Positions 16,648 to 25,522 are shown, counted from the stretch's first letter. The stretch is DNA of 64,000 nucleotides from Paenibacillus sp. Soil787 (GCF_001429545.1 NZ_LMSP01000012.1:452555-516554); one strand, 5' to 3'. Notes: generated by a model not told the origin, from the sequence alone. Numbers and translations: made by a program.

Positions 16648-17817
16648 ATGAATCCCCCTCGAAGAGGAACGCCGGATTTTCTGCTGCTATTTTTAACCTT
16701 TGTACTTGTTTGCTTCGGTCTTGCCATGGTCTTTAGCGCAAGCTCAATGACAAGTGCTTATTATGCCAAATTTAACAATGATCCATGGTTCTTTACAAAA
16801 AAGCAGCTCATGGCCGTAGGCATAGGGACGGTCGGCATGCTTTTTTGCATGAACCTCCACTACTCCAAGCTGAAGAAGTTAGTTATTCCTGCTTTCTTTG
16901 TTGTCGTAGTGCTGCTCGTTCTCGTTATTTTCACTTCAAAATCAAATGGTGCAGCCAGCTGGTTTAATGTAGGTAAATTTGGTATTCAACCAACGGAATT
17001 TGCCAAACTAATCGTAATACTTTACTTAGCTTCTCTCATAAGTAATAAAGAAGAGAAGTTTCGTAATTTCAAAAAGGGGCTGCTCCCTGCCATACTTATC
17101 GTTGGCTTTGTATGCTTTCTAATCATGCTGCAGCCAGACTTTGGCTCCTGTATGATTCTGCTCGCTTGTGCAGCCATCGTCATCATGGTCGGCGGCTCCA
17201 ACTTGAAGCATATTTTCTTTATTGGGACAGGCTTTTTTTCCATTGCCGCGATAGGTGTTGCCCTTTACCTGCTCAAAGGAAAAACCGATAACAACTACCG
17301 GATAAACCGTCTGACCTCCTTTCTAGACCCTTTCTCTGATCCACAAGGTAATGGTCTTCAAGTTGTTCAATCATTGTACGCTTTTGGTCATGGCGGATTA
17401 ACTGGCGCAGGATTCGGACAAGGTATTCAGAAGCTGCATTATTTGCCTGAAGCTCATACTGACTTCATTTTTGCGATCATCGGGGAAGAACTTGGATTCA
17501 TTGGCAGTGCCTTATTCATACTTATTTTTCTTATCTTCCTATGGCGAGGCATTCTCGTTGCAGTTCGCAGTCCTGATATGTTCGGAATGCTAACTGGTGT
17601 TGGTATCATGGTTATGTTTGCTTTTCAAGCCTTTATTAATATCGGCGGAGTAACGAACACCATCCCTTTAACAGGTGTAACCTTGCCCTTTATTTCAGCA
17701 GGAGGTTCATCCATGATGGTCTCACTCATCAGTATGGGGATCCTGCTCAGTATATCTCGGGAACAAACACACAAAGAAGATGCAAAACCCAAAAAAAGAC
17801 CCAATCGATTTCAGTGA
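16648..17817 (+). CDS. ftsW: FtsW/RodA/SpoVE-family peptidoglycan glycosyltransferase
   Basis: A 389-residue SEDS protein with about ten membrane segments. These proteins polymerise lipid II into glycan strands, paired with a class B PBP. FtsW-type landmarks are VFSASS near residue 30, WFNVGKFGIQPTEFAKL near 107-123, and YLPEAHTDFIFAIIGEELGF near 262-281, which includes the catalytic aspartate region. PFISAGGSS is near the C terminus. The cytoplasmic tail is short and basic. GAGG lies seven bases before the ATG. It could equally be SpoVE or a second FtsW; neighbours do not decide because no mur genes are adjacent. Confidence 0.85.
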   Translation: MNPPRRGTPDFLLLFLTFVLVCFGLAMVFSASSMTSAYYAKFNNDPWFFTKKQLMAVGIGTVGMLFCMNLHYSKLKKLVIPAFFVVVVLLVLVIFTSKSNGAASWFNVGKFGIQPTEFAKLIVILYLASLISNKEEKFRNFKKGLLPAILIVGFVCFLIMLQPDFGSCMILLACAAIVIMVGGSNLKHIFFIGTGFFSIAAIGVALYLLKGKTDNNYRINRLTSFLDPFSDPQGNGLQVVQSLYAFGHGGLTGAGFGQGIQKLHYLPEAHTDFIFAIIGEELGFIGSALFILIFLIFLWRGILVAVRSPDMFGMLTGVGIMVMFAFQAFINIGGVTNTIPLTGVTLPFISAGGSSMMVSLISMGILLSISREQTHKEDAKPKKRPNRFQ

Positions 17818-17837
17818 ATTCGATTGGGTCTTTTTTC
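17791..17837. terminator. Bidirectional terminator between ftsW and the Asp23 gene
   Basis: AAAAAAGACCCAATCG pairs with CGATTGGGTCTTTTTT. The left arm overlaps the last ftsW codons, and the A and T runs on both sides suit termination of both convergent transcripts. Confidence 0.9.
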
Positions 17838-18217
17838 TATTTTACACGATGTGGATCGTCTGCCAACTCTTCTTCCTTAAACGCGACGCCTTCCACCTTG
17901 ACGTTGACTTCCACCACGGTTAGTCCGGTCATATTTTCAACAGCTTCTCTCACGTTTTCTTGAAGATCCCTGCATACATCCTGAATACGGGAACCGTAAT
18001 TGACGATAACACGCAGATCAATAGCTGCTTCCACTTGCCCAACCTCAACAGAAACGCCACGCTGCACATTCTTACCACTTAATCGCTTAGCTAAGCCTTC
18101 CGAGATACCGCCCGACATGCCTGCTATGCCTGCTGTCTCCAGAGCTGCAAGTCCTGCAATTGTCGATACTACATCATCAGAAATACGAATTAAGCCGGTT
18201 TGATTGTCTTCGGACAT
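17837..18217 (-). CDS. Asp23/Gls24 family envelope stress protein
   Basis: A 126-residue Asp23-family protein. It starts with ISDDVVSTIAGLAALETAGIAGMSGG, then a VEAAIDLRVIVNYGSRIQDVC strand and EVNVKVEGVAF near the end, all typical of YqhY/YloU/AmaP-associated members. These proteins are tied to the cell envelope and, in some Bacillus cases, to fatty-acid synthesis control. GAGGAG lies nine bases before ATG 18217; an in-frame TTG at 18226 is too close to it. It is monocistronic. Confidence 0.88.
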   Translation of the reverse strand: MSEDNQTGLIRISDDVVSTIAGLAALETAGIAGMSGGISEGLAKRLSGKNVQRGVSVEVGQVEAAIDLRVIVNYGSRIQDVCRDLQENVREAVENMTGLTVVEVNVKVEGVAFKEEELADDPHRVK

Positions 18218-18276
18218 ACAGATCAACTCCTCATATATAGTATATGGACCTTTAAGCTTGCTTAAAGTCTTTCAAT

Positions 18277-18305
18277 GTTGAGTGGAGCTCAAAGTCTCTC
18301 CACTC
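18277..18305. repeat. Short hairpin motif also found at 57896-57924
   Basis: GAGTGGAG and CTCCACTC form an 8-bp stem around CTCAAAGTCT. The 29-base block matches 57896-57924 at about 23 positions. A second hairpin, CTTTAAGC/GCTTAAAG, lies at 18250-18267. Its meaning is unknown; it may be a small dispersed repeat. Confidence 0.4.
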
Positions 18306-18371
18306 AGGTATAAATCTATTGTAATAAGTTCACTAGATGAAAGCAAGAACATCAACAACAGTCAAATCGAA

Positions 18372-18400
18372 TTTACATTGGGTTCCAAAGTAGGTATATT
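18372..18400 (+). promoter_or_regulatory. Vegetative (sigma-A) promoter of the cation antiporter
   Basis: The -35 TTTACA (18372-18377) and -10 TATATT (18395-18400) are separated by exactly 17 bases, about 50 bp before the start codon. Confidence 0.75.
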
Positions 18401-18448
18401 AAAAGAAGTCAAAAAGTACCAATAAAAGAATGAGTCGGAGGGTTTATT

Positions 18449-19495
18449 TTGAAAGGAAAATTGTTTTACATCGGGTTGATCATTTCTTTCGTTGCAACGG
18501 GTATCGCTCATTATATGCATCTGAATTCAACACTTCAATTCGTTATTGCTTGTATAGCGATCATTTTTGTAGCTGGATTTCTAGGTAAAGCGACAGAAAG
18601 TGTTGCCCACTATGCAGGTGAGCGAGTAGGTGGATTCCTCAATGCAACATTCGGTAATGCAGCTGAGTTAATTATTGCATTCTTCTTAGTTAGAGACGGA
18701 TTGTTCGATGTCGTCAAGGCCAGTCTCACCGGAGCCATAATCGGCAATCTGCTGCTTGTTCTAGGACTGAGTATATTTGCAGGTGGATTAAAGTTCAAAG
18801 AACAGTCATTTAACGTAAAACTTGCTTCACACAATTCTTCCTTAATGATTCTTGGTGTTGTTGCGCTATTCATTCCAGCCATCTTCACCGGAGGATTGAC
18901 AACCAAGGAAACGTCAACAACGAGCATGATCGTCGCCATATTACTGATCGTGGCCTACTTGCTTTGGCTCCTATTCTCCATGGTTACACACAAAAGTGTA
19001 CTTTCTGATGAAGCCATTGAACATGGTGAGGCAGCGTGGTCCAAAGGAACTTCGATTCTATTTCTAATCCTTGCCACAGTCATGGTAGCTTTCACCAGTG
19101 AGTGGTTAGTTGGTACATTAGAAGAAGTCACCCATAGATTTGGACTATCTGAGTTATTTGTAGGTGCATTCCTCATTGCTATTATTGGAAATGCCGCGGA
19201 ACATAGCGCAGCCGTGATGATGGCTATGAAGAATAAAATGGGCGCAGCCGTTGAAATAGCCATCGGCAGTTCATTACAGATCGCCTTATTCGTAGCTCCT
19301 GTGCTTATACTTATCAGCTTCTTCGTAAGTGGAACACCTATGAACATTGTCTTCTCCACCTATGAAATTGCTGCCATCGGAGTCGCTGTCTTTATTACGA
19401 AGTCGATAACCCAAGATGGCTCGACCAACTGGTATGAAGGACTTCTGCTGCTCGTGGTCTACATCATACTAGGTGTCGTATTCTTCCTCGTTTAA
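18449..19495 (+). CDS. CaCA-family cation/proton antiporter (CAX type)
   Basis: A 348-residue integral membrane protein with about eleven transmembrane helices, resembling B. subtilis YfkE and the CAX calcium/proton exchangers. The two pseudo-symmetric ion-binding repeats are clear: GERVGGFLNATFGNAAELIIAFF near residues 55-77 and FVGAFLIAIIGNAAEHSAAVMMA near 229-251. The GNAAE motifs carry the transport glutamates. It exports Ca2+ in exchange for H+. The start is TTG 18449 behind GGAGGG. A good promoter precedes it and a terminator follows, so it is monocistronic. Confidence 0.92.
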   Translation: MKGKLFYIGLIISFVATGIAHYMHLNSTLQFVIACIAIIFVAGFLGKATESVAHYAGERVGGFLNATFGNAAELIIAFFLVRDGLFDVVKASLTGAIIGNLLLVLGLSIFAGGLKFKEQSFNVKLASHNSSLMILGVVALFIPAIFTGGLTTKETSTTSMIVAILLIVAYLLWLLFSMVTHKSVLSDEAIEHGEAAWSKGTSILFLILATVMVAFTSEWLVGTLEEVTHRFGLSELFVGAFLIAIIGNAAEHSAAVMMAMKNKMGAAVEIAIGSSLQIALFVAPVLILISFFVSGTPMNIVFSTYEIAAIGVAVFITKSITQDGSTNWYEGLLLLVVYIILGVVFFLV

Positions 19496-19510
19496 CTACA
19501 TAACAAAGAC

Positions 19511-19546
19511 AAAAAAAGTAACCCATTGTGAAGGGTTACTTTTTGT
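19511..19546. terminator. Bidirectional terminator between the antiporter and ylaN
   Basis: AAAAAGTAACCC pairs with GGGTTACTTTTT around an eight-base loop. It lies at the 3' ends of two convergent genes and slightly overlaps the ylaN stop. Confidence 0.9.
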
Positions 19547-19823
19547 TATTCAACGCTTCATATAGCTGCGCAAGGTTCCGTTCAAGCTTGCTGAGAATTT
19601 GTTTACCAGGCATTTCGGAAATAAGTCCCGCTCGAATGGCAAAATCAATTTCTCTAGAAAGTCCGTACATTTGCGTATCTAAAACTTCTTCATACAATGG
19701 ACATTGACGCGTTGTCAAATTCTCCATTTGTACTTCGATTAGTTTTTCGATTTTATCTGCATCTTCTTGGAGAAGATTAAGCGCTTTTTGATTCATGTCC
19801 AGCAATAGATCAGATGAAGACAT
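19536..19823 (-). CDS. ylaN: YlaN family protein (DUF1507)
   Basis: A 95-residue helical cytoplasmic protein nearly the size of B. subtilis YlaN (93). The conserved core [20 protein letters not shown] is intact. YlaN has been reported essential in some Bacillota under iron limitation, and recent work links it to Fe(II) and Fur. I chose ATG 19823, six bases after AGGGGGAAG. The 25-residue extension to 19898 is not conserved in my memory of the family. Confidence 0.92.
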   Translation of the reverse strand: MSSSDLLLDMNQKALNLLQEDADKIEKLIEVQMENLTTRQCPLYEEVLDTQMYGLSREIDFAIRAGLISEMPGKQILSKLERNLAQLYEALNNKK

Positions 19824-19900
19824 TCCCAACTTCCCCCTATACGCATAGTCATCCGTCCTTATATGATCTATATTAAGCGAAAATGGATCAATATACAAGA

Positions 19901-19933
19901 GAAGGTACCCTCAGAGATTCTGAGAGTACCTTC
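19901..19933 (-). terminator. Probable terminator of the HPr-like gene
   Basis: A 15-bp near-perfect stem (GAAGGTACCCTCAGA against TCTGAGAGTACCTTC) with a three-base loop lies 14 bases past the stop. The T run on the minus strand is weak. Confidence 0.6.
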
Positions 19934-19947
19934 TTTAAGCATGAACT

Positions 19948-20196
19948 CTATTCTTGAACAACATTTACGCCCAAATTGTGCTTTGCGAAAACTTCAGCCA
20001 TAGCGACTTTCGCTTCTTCTGCATCAGGCCCATGGACATGAAGATCATAGTTGCTGGAGCTAAGTAATGTAGTAAACAAACCTAAGATACTTTTTACATC
20101 GATATACTTATTATCATATTGGAGAACGATTGACGATCTGAATTTATTAGCTGTTTGTGAAATTTCAACAATTGCGGCATTATTAGCACTTGGCAT
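19948..20196 (-). CDS. HPr-like protein lacking the catalytic histidine (Crh-like)
   Basis: An 82-residue protein with the HPr fold. Its middle (TANKFRSSIVLQYDNKYIDV then KSILGL) aligns without gaps to B. subtilis HPr. The regulatory serine equivalent to Ser46 is present (Ser36, KSILGL). The active-site His15 and Arg17 positions hold Asn5 and Ala7, so it cannot relay phosphate in the PTS. This is the pattern of Crh, the HPr paralogue that serves only as a CcpA co-repressor when phosphorylated on Ser46 by HPr kinase. The N-terminal region is otherwise divergent. GGAGG lies nine bases before ATG 20196. It is monocistronic. Confidence 0.82.
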   Translation of the reverse strand: MPSANNAAIVEISQTANKFRSSIVLQYDNKYIDVKSILGLFTTLLSSSNYDLHVHGPDAEEAKVAMAEVFAKHNLGVNVVQE

Positions 20197-20311
20197 ATTT
20201 TCATTCCTCCATTTATTCGCATCTGAATTGGTCGACTTGCTCCCTATATGATAACTTGGAAAGGTTACTTACGCAACTAAAAAATTTCCTTCATTCTCCA
20301 AGTAAAGCGCT

Positions 20312-21013
20312 TTACTTCGTCTTTGCTGCAATGGCTTTCTTCACGCCGTTCCCCACTAGAATCAGAACAACGAAAATACCGAGCAACAAAAGTAATCTTC
20401 CCTTATATCTCTGGAAATGAAATAAATCATGCGCAATCATCGATTCCAGAAATACGATCGGCAGTTTCCCCAGCAAGGTCCCCCATAGAAAATGAGTAAA
20501 CCGCATTCGAGTTAGCCCCGCACCATAATTAATTGCCGAGGAAGGTAAAATCGGAATCAATCTGCCTAAAAGGACATATAGGAATCCACGCTTCTCCATC
20601 CGCTTACTAAACTGCGTCACTAACGGAAATCGCTCGAGCTTTTTCTCTACCCATGCATGTCCATAATAGCGAGCAAAGTAAAAAGAGGAAATAGCTCCCA
20701 AACAAGACATTATGTAATTAACAAGAAACCCTATTTTAATACCGAAAATAGCAACATTCGTACCTGCAACAACAACAAACGGAATAAACGGAAAGAACGT
20801 TTGAAAAAAAATCAAAGCCATTCCGATGATTTTACCGGGCCAACCAATCTCCCTTAAATGTTCAGATAGCTGTCGCATGTTACTGTGAGTAAGTTTAATG
20901 CCTGTAGGGTTAAAAAATAAAAAGGCAATCAGGGCAACAAGCAAAATACAAATAAAAAAACCTAGCAAAATGTGCTTTTTGTTTCTGTTTCTGTTTCTGT
21001 TTAACACCGACAA
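20312..21013 (-). CDS. TVP38/TMEM64 (VTT/DedA-like) membrane protein
   Basis: A 233-residue membrane protein with an N-terminal helix (residues 14-33) and a VTT domain containing FYFARYYGHAWVEK and the family signature RLIPILPSSAINYGAGLTRMR. Members may move lipids across membranes; the exact role here is unknown. The start is TTG 21013 after GGAAGGATGG. The first codons hold a six-base tandem repeat (AACAGA three times plus AACAAA), encoding NRNRNRNK. Slippage there would lengthen or shorten the cytoplasmic tip by two residues without a frameshift. Confidence 0.85.
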   Translation of the reverse strand: MSVLNRNRNRNKKHILLGFFICILLVALIAFLFFNPTGIKLTHSNMRQLSEHLREIGWPGKIIGMALIFFQTFFPFIPFVVVAGTNVAIFGIKIGFLVNYIMSCLGAISSFYFARYYGHAWVEKKLERFPLVTQFSKRMEKRGFLYVLLGRLIPILPSSAINYGAGLTRMRFTHFLWGTLLGKLPIVFLESMIAHDLFHFQRYKGRLLLLLGIFVVLILVGNGVKKAIAAKTK

Positions 21014-21240
21014 ATTTCGACCATCCTTCCCTTAGACCAAACCATTGTAACATTTTACAGAAGGTTCAGGAAGAGAAAATTGAGGAGTTATCTGTTCAAC
21101 AATGGCGAAGTACTCTATCCTATTTCCATCCTTCATTCAGTTTACCCTACCTATGCAAATTTATTAGATAAGATAGCTTTTATCGACATTTTTTGCAAGT
21201 TGAGCAACCACGTACTTGATGTGAAAAGTGTTAAAGCGAA

Positions 21241-21273
21241 GCAAAAGCACCTGTCCTTTGACAAGTGCTTAGT
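21241..21273 (-). terminator. Terminator of the diguanylate cyclase gene
   Basis: AAGCACCTGTC and GACAAGTGCTT form an 11-bp stem with one mismatch and a four-base loop immediately after the stop. TTTTGCTT follows on the minus strand. Confidence 0.7.
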
Positions 21274-21274
21274 A

Positions 21275-23263
21275 CTAACCGATTCGAATTTGGTTGCGAC
21301 CGTTATTTTTCGCTTGATAAAGAGCCATATCTGCCCGGTAGAACAGTGATTCTACACTAATCTTATCTTCTTCCCAATTCCAATCCGAAACACCACAGGA
21401 AACGGTTACTTGCGGATTAGTTTCCTCAAGTACGCGAACACGAATACGTTCAGCAATTCGAATCGTTTGAGCCTTGGCAACTTGAGGTAAATAAACCGCT
21501 AGCTCTTCCCCGCCCCACCTTGCTGCAATATCACTATCCCTAATACTAGTTTTAATAATTTGACTTACCTGGATCAAGATTTTATCGCCCACCTGATGGC
21601 CGTAAGTATCATTAACTCGTTTGAAATTGTCAATATCAACTACGATGAGTGAGCCGCAAAAGTCCTTCTTTTGCATCGAATTAGCCTGTTCATCCAAATA
21701 ATGACGTACATAAAGTCCTGTCAAATTGTCTGTAATCACCATTCGTTTCACTTCAGCATGCAGGGAAGCATTCGTCATGGCAAGGCCGATATGCCCCGAA
21801 AGAACCTGCAGCAATTTGTAGTTATCATAGGAAAAAAAATTGGGTTTGCTATGCACGACTAGAATAACGCCCTCAACTTGTCCATTTACGAGAATCGGCG
21901 AACCAATAAGCGAGCGGGAGTTGGTTAACTTCATCAACTTTGACTCTACTTTCTCATTGCTCCAATAGTCCGAAATAATAAGCGGTTCTTTGGAAGTATA
22001 GACAACGCCAGAAAAGCCTTGACCTATGGTAAAGGTCTCATGAAACATCGCAGGCAAATTAGTTGCCTGCACGATTAAATTCTCACTATTTTTATCCGCT
22101 TGCAGAATACAACTATAATCCGCTCCGAAAATACTTAAAATCTCGCTCGATGCTGAATTAAAGATTTCATTTAAACGCAAGCTCTGATTTAACTGCTTGG
22201 TGATTTCATTAATAAGTCGAAGCTCGTTAATCAGTAAATTGGATTGTTCATACAATTTAGCGTTTTCAAAAGCAGAGCCAGCTGTATCCGCAAGCAATGA
22301 GATGAATTGCAAATCCGAAGCGTGAATCAAATCGCTCTTAGACGTCATATATAAAACACCATATACACCCTGTTTGCCTGATAATGGGGCAGCTATATGA
22401 CCTGATCTTGGACCACTGCTCTCGGATGAAGGTTCAAATATTACATGCCCTTCCATGAAAGCCCGTGTTCGTATGTCATCCTCTGTACTTTGGAAATTCA
22501 GAGGCTTCACGGATAGATTCGTAGAGTCATTATCTTGTGAAAGCAATAAATCTACTTGCATATTGGGATAAACGCTATGCATGCACTCAATGACTTCAGT
22601 CAATACCGAATCGACATCAATTTTGGCGTGCAGCTTCTTAGAAGCCTCAAATAAAATATCATGCTTCTTAAACTCAAGTTCCCTATTCAGATGCTGCATA
22701 AACAAATAGTCGTACTTGCGACGATCCACCACGCTCTGCACACTGCCTTGGAACGAAAGAGAAAGTATATAAAACAATTGTGTAAGTTCGTCTACTTCTT
22801 TAAGTGTATGGGAAAATAGTCCCAAGTATAAAATTGGAATCCCTTGTGGATCTAGGACTGGAATCGAAGCAGCCAAAACTGACTTCAGTTCTTTTGCGCG
22901 CATTTCTTCGCTTGTCATGATATGCATTTTGGGATTCTCAGCACATCGTGCAAATAGATTGTCATTGCGTTCTGCATGGCTCCATGATGCTCCTACCTGC
23001 AGCAAAGCATCAGTAAATGGTGTATCATTAGAGCAAACATTAACCACTATCAGATCCGTATTTACGCATAACAGTGCGGTTTGAGGCGGTAGCATCGCTT
23101 GCCCGAATTGGTGAATCCATTCATCAAAAGCATCTAGCACTACGTGATGACAATTGGATTCCCAATAGGAAAAGCTGCTAGAAAGAACAAGTCCTTGCCG
23201 AAGAAACTCTTCGAAGTGTTCTGCACGACTATGTTGTTTCATACTACGAAGTGATTCACTCAT
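21275..23263 (-). CDS. GAF-GGDEF diguanylate cyclase
   Basis: A 662-residue soluble signalling protein. Residues 1-190 form an unassigned sensory region. Two GAF domains follow, around 200-340 and 355-490. The C-terminal GGDEF domain (about 495-662) has GGEEL at 584-588, a functional active-site variant, and an RDSD inhibition site five residues before it. It should make cyclic di-GMP and be inhibited by its product. No EAL domain is present. GAAGGAGAG precedes ATG 23263. It is monocistronic, and the GAF ligand is unknown. Confidence 0.9.
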   Translation of the reverse strand: MSESLRSMKQHSRAEHFEEFLRQGLVLSSSFSYWESNCHHVVLDAFDEWIHQFGQAMLPPQTALLCVNTDLIVVNVCSNDTPFTDALLQVGASWSHAERNDNLFARCAENPKMHIMTSEEMRAKELKSVLAASIPVLDPQGIPILYLGLFSHTLKEVDELTQLFYILSLSFQGSVQSVVDRRKYDYLFMQHLNRELEFKKHDILFEASKKLHAKIDVDSVLTEVIECMHSVYPNMQVDLLLSQDNDSTNLSVKPLNFQSTEDDIRTRAFMEGHVIFEPSSESSGPRSGHIAAPLSGKQGVYGVLYMTSKSDLIHASDLQFISLLADTAGSAFENAKLYEQSNLLINELRLINEITKQLNQSLRLNEIFNSASSEILSIFGADYSCILQADKNSENLIVQATNLPAMFHETFTIGQGFSGVVYTSKEPLIISDYWSNEKVESKLMKLTNSRSLIGSPILVNGQVEGVILVVHSKPNFFSYDNYKLLQVLSGHIGLAMTNASLHAEVKRMVITDNLTGLYVRHYLDEQANSMQKKDFCGSLIVVDIDNFKRVNDTYGHQVGDKILIQVSQIIKTSIRDSDIAARWGGEELAVYLPQVAKAQTIRIAERIRVRVLEETNPQVTVSCGVSDWNWEEDKISVESLFYRADMALYQAKNNGRNQIRIG

Positions 23264-23385
23264 AGGCTCTCCTTCACCAACAAACTGTAGTCCTATTGAA
23301 CCAGGCTAAATCTTACCTCATATATCATACTATTTTTCTGTGCTTATTGCACTGATATTTTAGAATCACTTTAAAGGATTGAGAC

Positions 23386-23414
23386 TTGACACATGGACCT
23401 GTTTTTAATAAAAT
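23386..23414 (+). promoter_or_regulatory. Strong sigma-A promoter of rpsD
   Basis: The -35 TTGACA (23386-23391) is a consensus match. A 17-base spacer separates it from -10 TAAAAT (23409-23414). Transcription would start near 23421, giving a leader of almost 200 bases. Confidence 0.85.
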
Positions 23415-23420
23415 TAGAAG

Positions 23421-23616
23421 TCGAGTAACAACATGATTTCGGTGAATGCCATTTGTGATCACCCTCACTGCTTTTGCTCCTGCCAAGACAGCGGCTGAAC
23501 TACTCTTGTCAGGGAATCACAATATGATTCGTAAGCAAAACCAGGCACTTGTCTTCACCCTGACATCTAGATGCTATCTACTAAACTAATTGTTGAAAAG
23601 AAGGAGTTTTTCCTAA
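23421..23616 (+). promoter_or_regulatory. Long structured leader of rpsD, likely S4 autoregulatory element
   Basis: This region carries no gene and lies between a consensus promoter and the rpsD start. It contains complementary stretches such as TGCTTTTGCT with AAGCAAAACCAGGCA, and AAGACAG with CTTGTCTT. In B. subtilis, rpsD is repressed by its own product binding an mRNA leader of comparable length. The position and structure fit, but I have not folded it. Confidence 0.6.
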
Positions 23617-24216
23617 ATGTCACGTTATACAGGACCTAAATTTAAATTAAGCCGTCGTGTTGGTATTTCTTTGAGTGGTAACGGTAAAGACTTGAAACGC
23701 CCATTCCCTCCAGGTCAACATGGCCCAGGACAACGCAAAAAAATGAGCGGCTATGGCGTTCAATTAAATGAAAAACAAAAGCTTCGTCACATGTACGGTT
23801 TGAACGAGAAGCAATTCCGCAACTTGTTCGATAAAGCTTCCAAACTTAAAGGTATTGCCGGTGAGAACTTCATGGTCTTGCTTGAAAGCCGTTTGGACAA
23901 CCTGGTTTACCGTCTTGGTCTTTCCAACTCCCGCGCAGGCGCGCGTCAACTAGTAGCTCACGGTCACGTAACTGTGAACGGCAAAAAAGTAGATATCGCT
24001 TCTTACATCGTATCTACAGGCGACGTTATTGCTCTTCGTGAAAGAAGCAAAGGTCTTTCCGCAGTGAAAGAAGCTCTTGCTAACCGTAACTACCTGCCAA
24101 CTTACCTTGAGTTTAACGACGCAAGCGTAGAAGGCAAGTACGTCCGTTTGCCAGAACGTTCTGAGCTTCCACAAGAAATTGACGAGAAACAAATCGTCGA
24201 GTTCTACAGCCGTTAA
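23617..24216 (+). CDS. rpsD: 30S ribosomal protein S4
   Basis: A 199-residue primary 16S rRNA-binding protein needed for early 30S assembly and decoding accuracy. It starts [16 protein letters not shown] and has the S4 domain near residues 90-150 ([34 protein letters not shown]). The codon use is strongly biased, as expected for a highly expressed gene. AGAAGGAG precedes the ATG. It stands alone, as in Bacillus, outside the alpha operon, with its own promoter, leader and terminator. It lacks the zinc-binding cysteines of the C+ type. Confidence 0.98.
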   Translation: MSRYTGPKFKLSRRVGISLSGNGKDLKRPFPPGQHGPGQRKKMSGYGVQLNEKQKLRHMYGLNEKQFRNLFDKASKLKGIAGENFMVLLESRLDNLVYRLGLSNSRAGARQLVAHGHVTVNGKKVDIASYIVSTGDVIALRERSKGLSAVKEALANRNYLPTYLEFNDASVEGKYVRLPERSELPQEIDEKQIVEFYSR

Positions 24217-24223
24217 TAAAAGC

Positions 24224-24262
24224 AAGCCCCTCAGGGATTTCCCTGAGGGGCTTATTTTGTTG
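24224..24262. terminator. Terminator between rpsD and tyrS
   Basis: A 13-bp perfect stem (AAGCCCCTCAGGG) with an ATTT loop is followed by ATTTTGTTG. It lies between two convergent stop codons and may serve both. Confidence 0.92.
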
Positions 24263-25522
24263 TTAAGCTAACTGTACAAGGTAGTAATTCTTTTTACCGC
24301 GGCGAATAATAATGTAAGACTCTCCGAGCCTGCCCAAATCTCTGGCTACAGCATCGAATTGCGTTACTTTAACGCCATTGACCGTGACAGCTCCGCTCTC
24401 AATATCTTGACGCGCTTGACGTTTGGACGGTGCCGCTCCTACGGAAATCAGTAAATCAACCAACGCAATATCATCTTGATCTATGGTTGTAGATAGAACA
24501 TCTTTGAACGCTTCTTCAATCTCCGTACGGGAAAGCTCCTGAATATTACCGCTGAATAAAGCCGTTGTAATGTTAAGAGCGCTTTCTAACGCGTCTCCAC
24601 CGTGTACAAGCTTCGTAACTTCGCGGGCAAGTAATTTCTGGGCTTCCCTCTTCTCAGGCTGAGCCTGTACTTCTTCTTCGAGACGTTCGATTTCCTCATG
24701 CGAAACGAAAGTAAAATATTTCAGGAAACGGATGACATCATTGTCGGCTGTGCCCAACCAAAATTGGTAGAACTGGTAAGGAGACGTTTTGCTTGCATCC
24801 AACCAAATGGCTCCGCCTTCTGTTTTCCCGAACTTTTGCCCATCACTCTTTGTCACAAGCGGTAATGTTACTCCGTAAGCACGTTTATCTGTGGACTTGC
24901 CAATTAGCTCAAGACCAGCCGTAATATTACCCCATTGGTCACTTCCGCCAATTTGTACAGAGCAATTTTTCGTTTCATTGAGCTTCAGGAAATCGTAAGA
25001 TTGCAGAATCATGTAGCTGAACTCTGTGAAAGAAATCCCTTTGGAAATCCGTGAATCAACAGAATCCTTTGCCAGCATGTAATTAACGGTAAAATTTTTG
25101 CCTACATCACGAAGGAATTCGATGACATTCAGCGATCCCAGCCAATCGTAATTGTTGACAAGCTCTGCACTATTTTCAATTTCAGTGGAGAAGTCGAGAA
25201 AGCGAGATAATTGATTTTTGATGCTTTGTGACCAAGCCTCGACAACTTCAGGACCGTTGAGAGTTCGCTCATTGGCTTTTCCGCTTGGATCGCCAATCAG
25301 ACCTGTTCCCCCGCCAACAAGTGCCAAAGGAACGTGACCAGCGAGCTGAAAGCGTCTCAATGTTAAAATAGGTAACAAGCTACCGATATGCAAGCTGTCC
25401 GCAGTCGGATCAAAGCCGCAATAAAGCGTAACACGCTCCTCGCTCAGCTTTTTATCCAAGCCCTCTCGATCCGTAATTTGATGAAGCAGCCCGCGAAACT
25501 CCAAATCCTTCAAAATATCCAT
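24263..25522 (-). CDS. tyrS: Tyrosyl-tRNA synthetase
   Basis: A 419-residue class I aminoacyl-tRNA synthetase charging tRNA-Tyr. The HIGH-type motif HIGSL is near residues 45-49, with the tyrosine pocket YCGFDPTADSLHIG around it. The KMSKS-type motif reads KFGKTEGG near 230. A C-terminal S4 RNA-binding domain starts near 352. I chose ATG 25522, ten bases after AAGGAG; ATG 25528 is also possible. The longer frame into the leader is rejected because it would translate the T-box terminator. Expression is controlled by the upstream T-box. Confidence 0.97.
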   Translation of the reverse strand: MDILKDLEFRGLLHQITDREGLDKKLSEERVTLYCGFDPTADSLHIGSLLPILTLRRFQLAGHVPLALVGGGTGLIGDPSGKANERTLNGPEVVEAWSQSIKNQLSRFLDFSTEIENSAELVNNYDWLGSLNVIEFLRDVGKNFTVNYMLAKDSVDSRISKGISFTEFSYMILQSYDFLKLNETKNCSVQIGGSDQWGNITAGLELIGKSTDKRAYGVTLPLVTKSDGQKFGKTEGGAIWLDASKTSPYQFYQFWLGTADNDVIRFLKYFTFVSHEEIERLEEEVQAQPEKREAQKLLAREVTKLVHGGDALESALNITTALFSGNIQELSRTEIEEAFKDVLSTTIDQDDIALVDLLISVGAAPSKRQARQDIESGAVTVNGVKVTQFDAVARDLGRLGESYIIIRRGKKNYYLVQLA

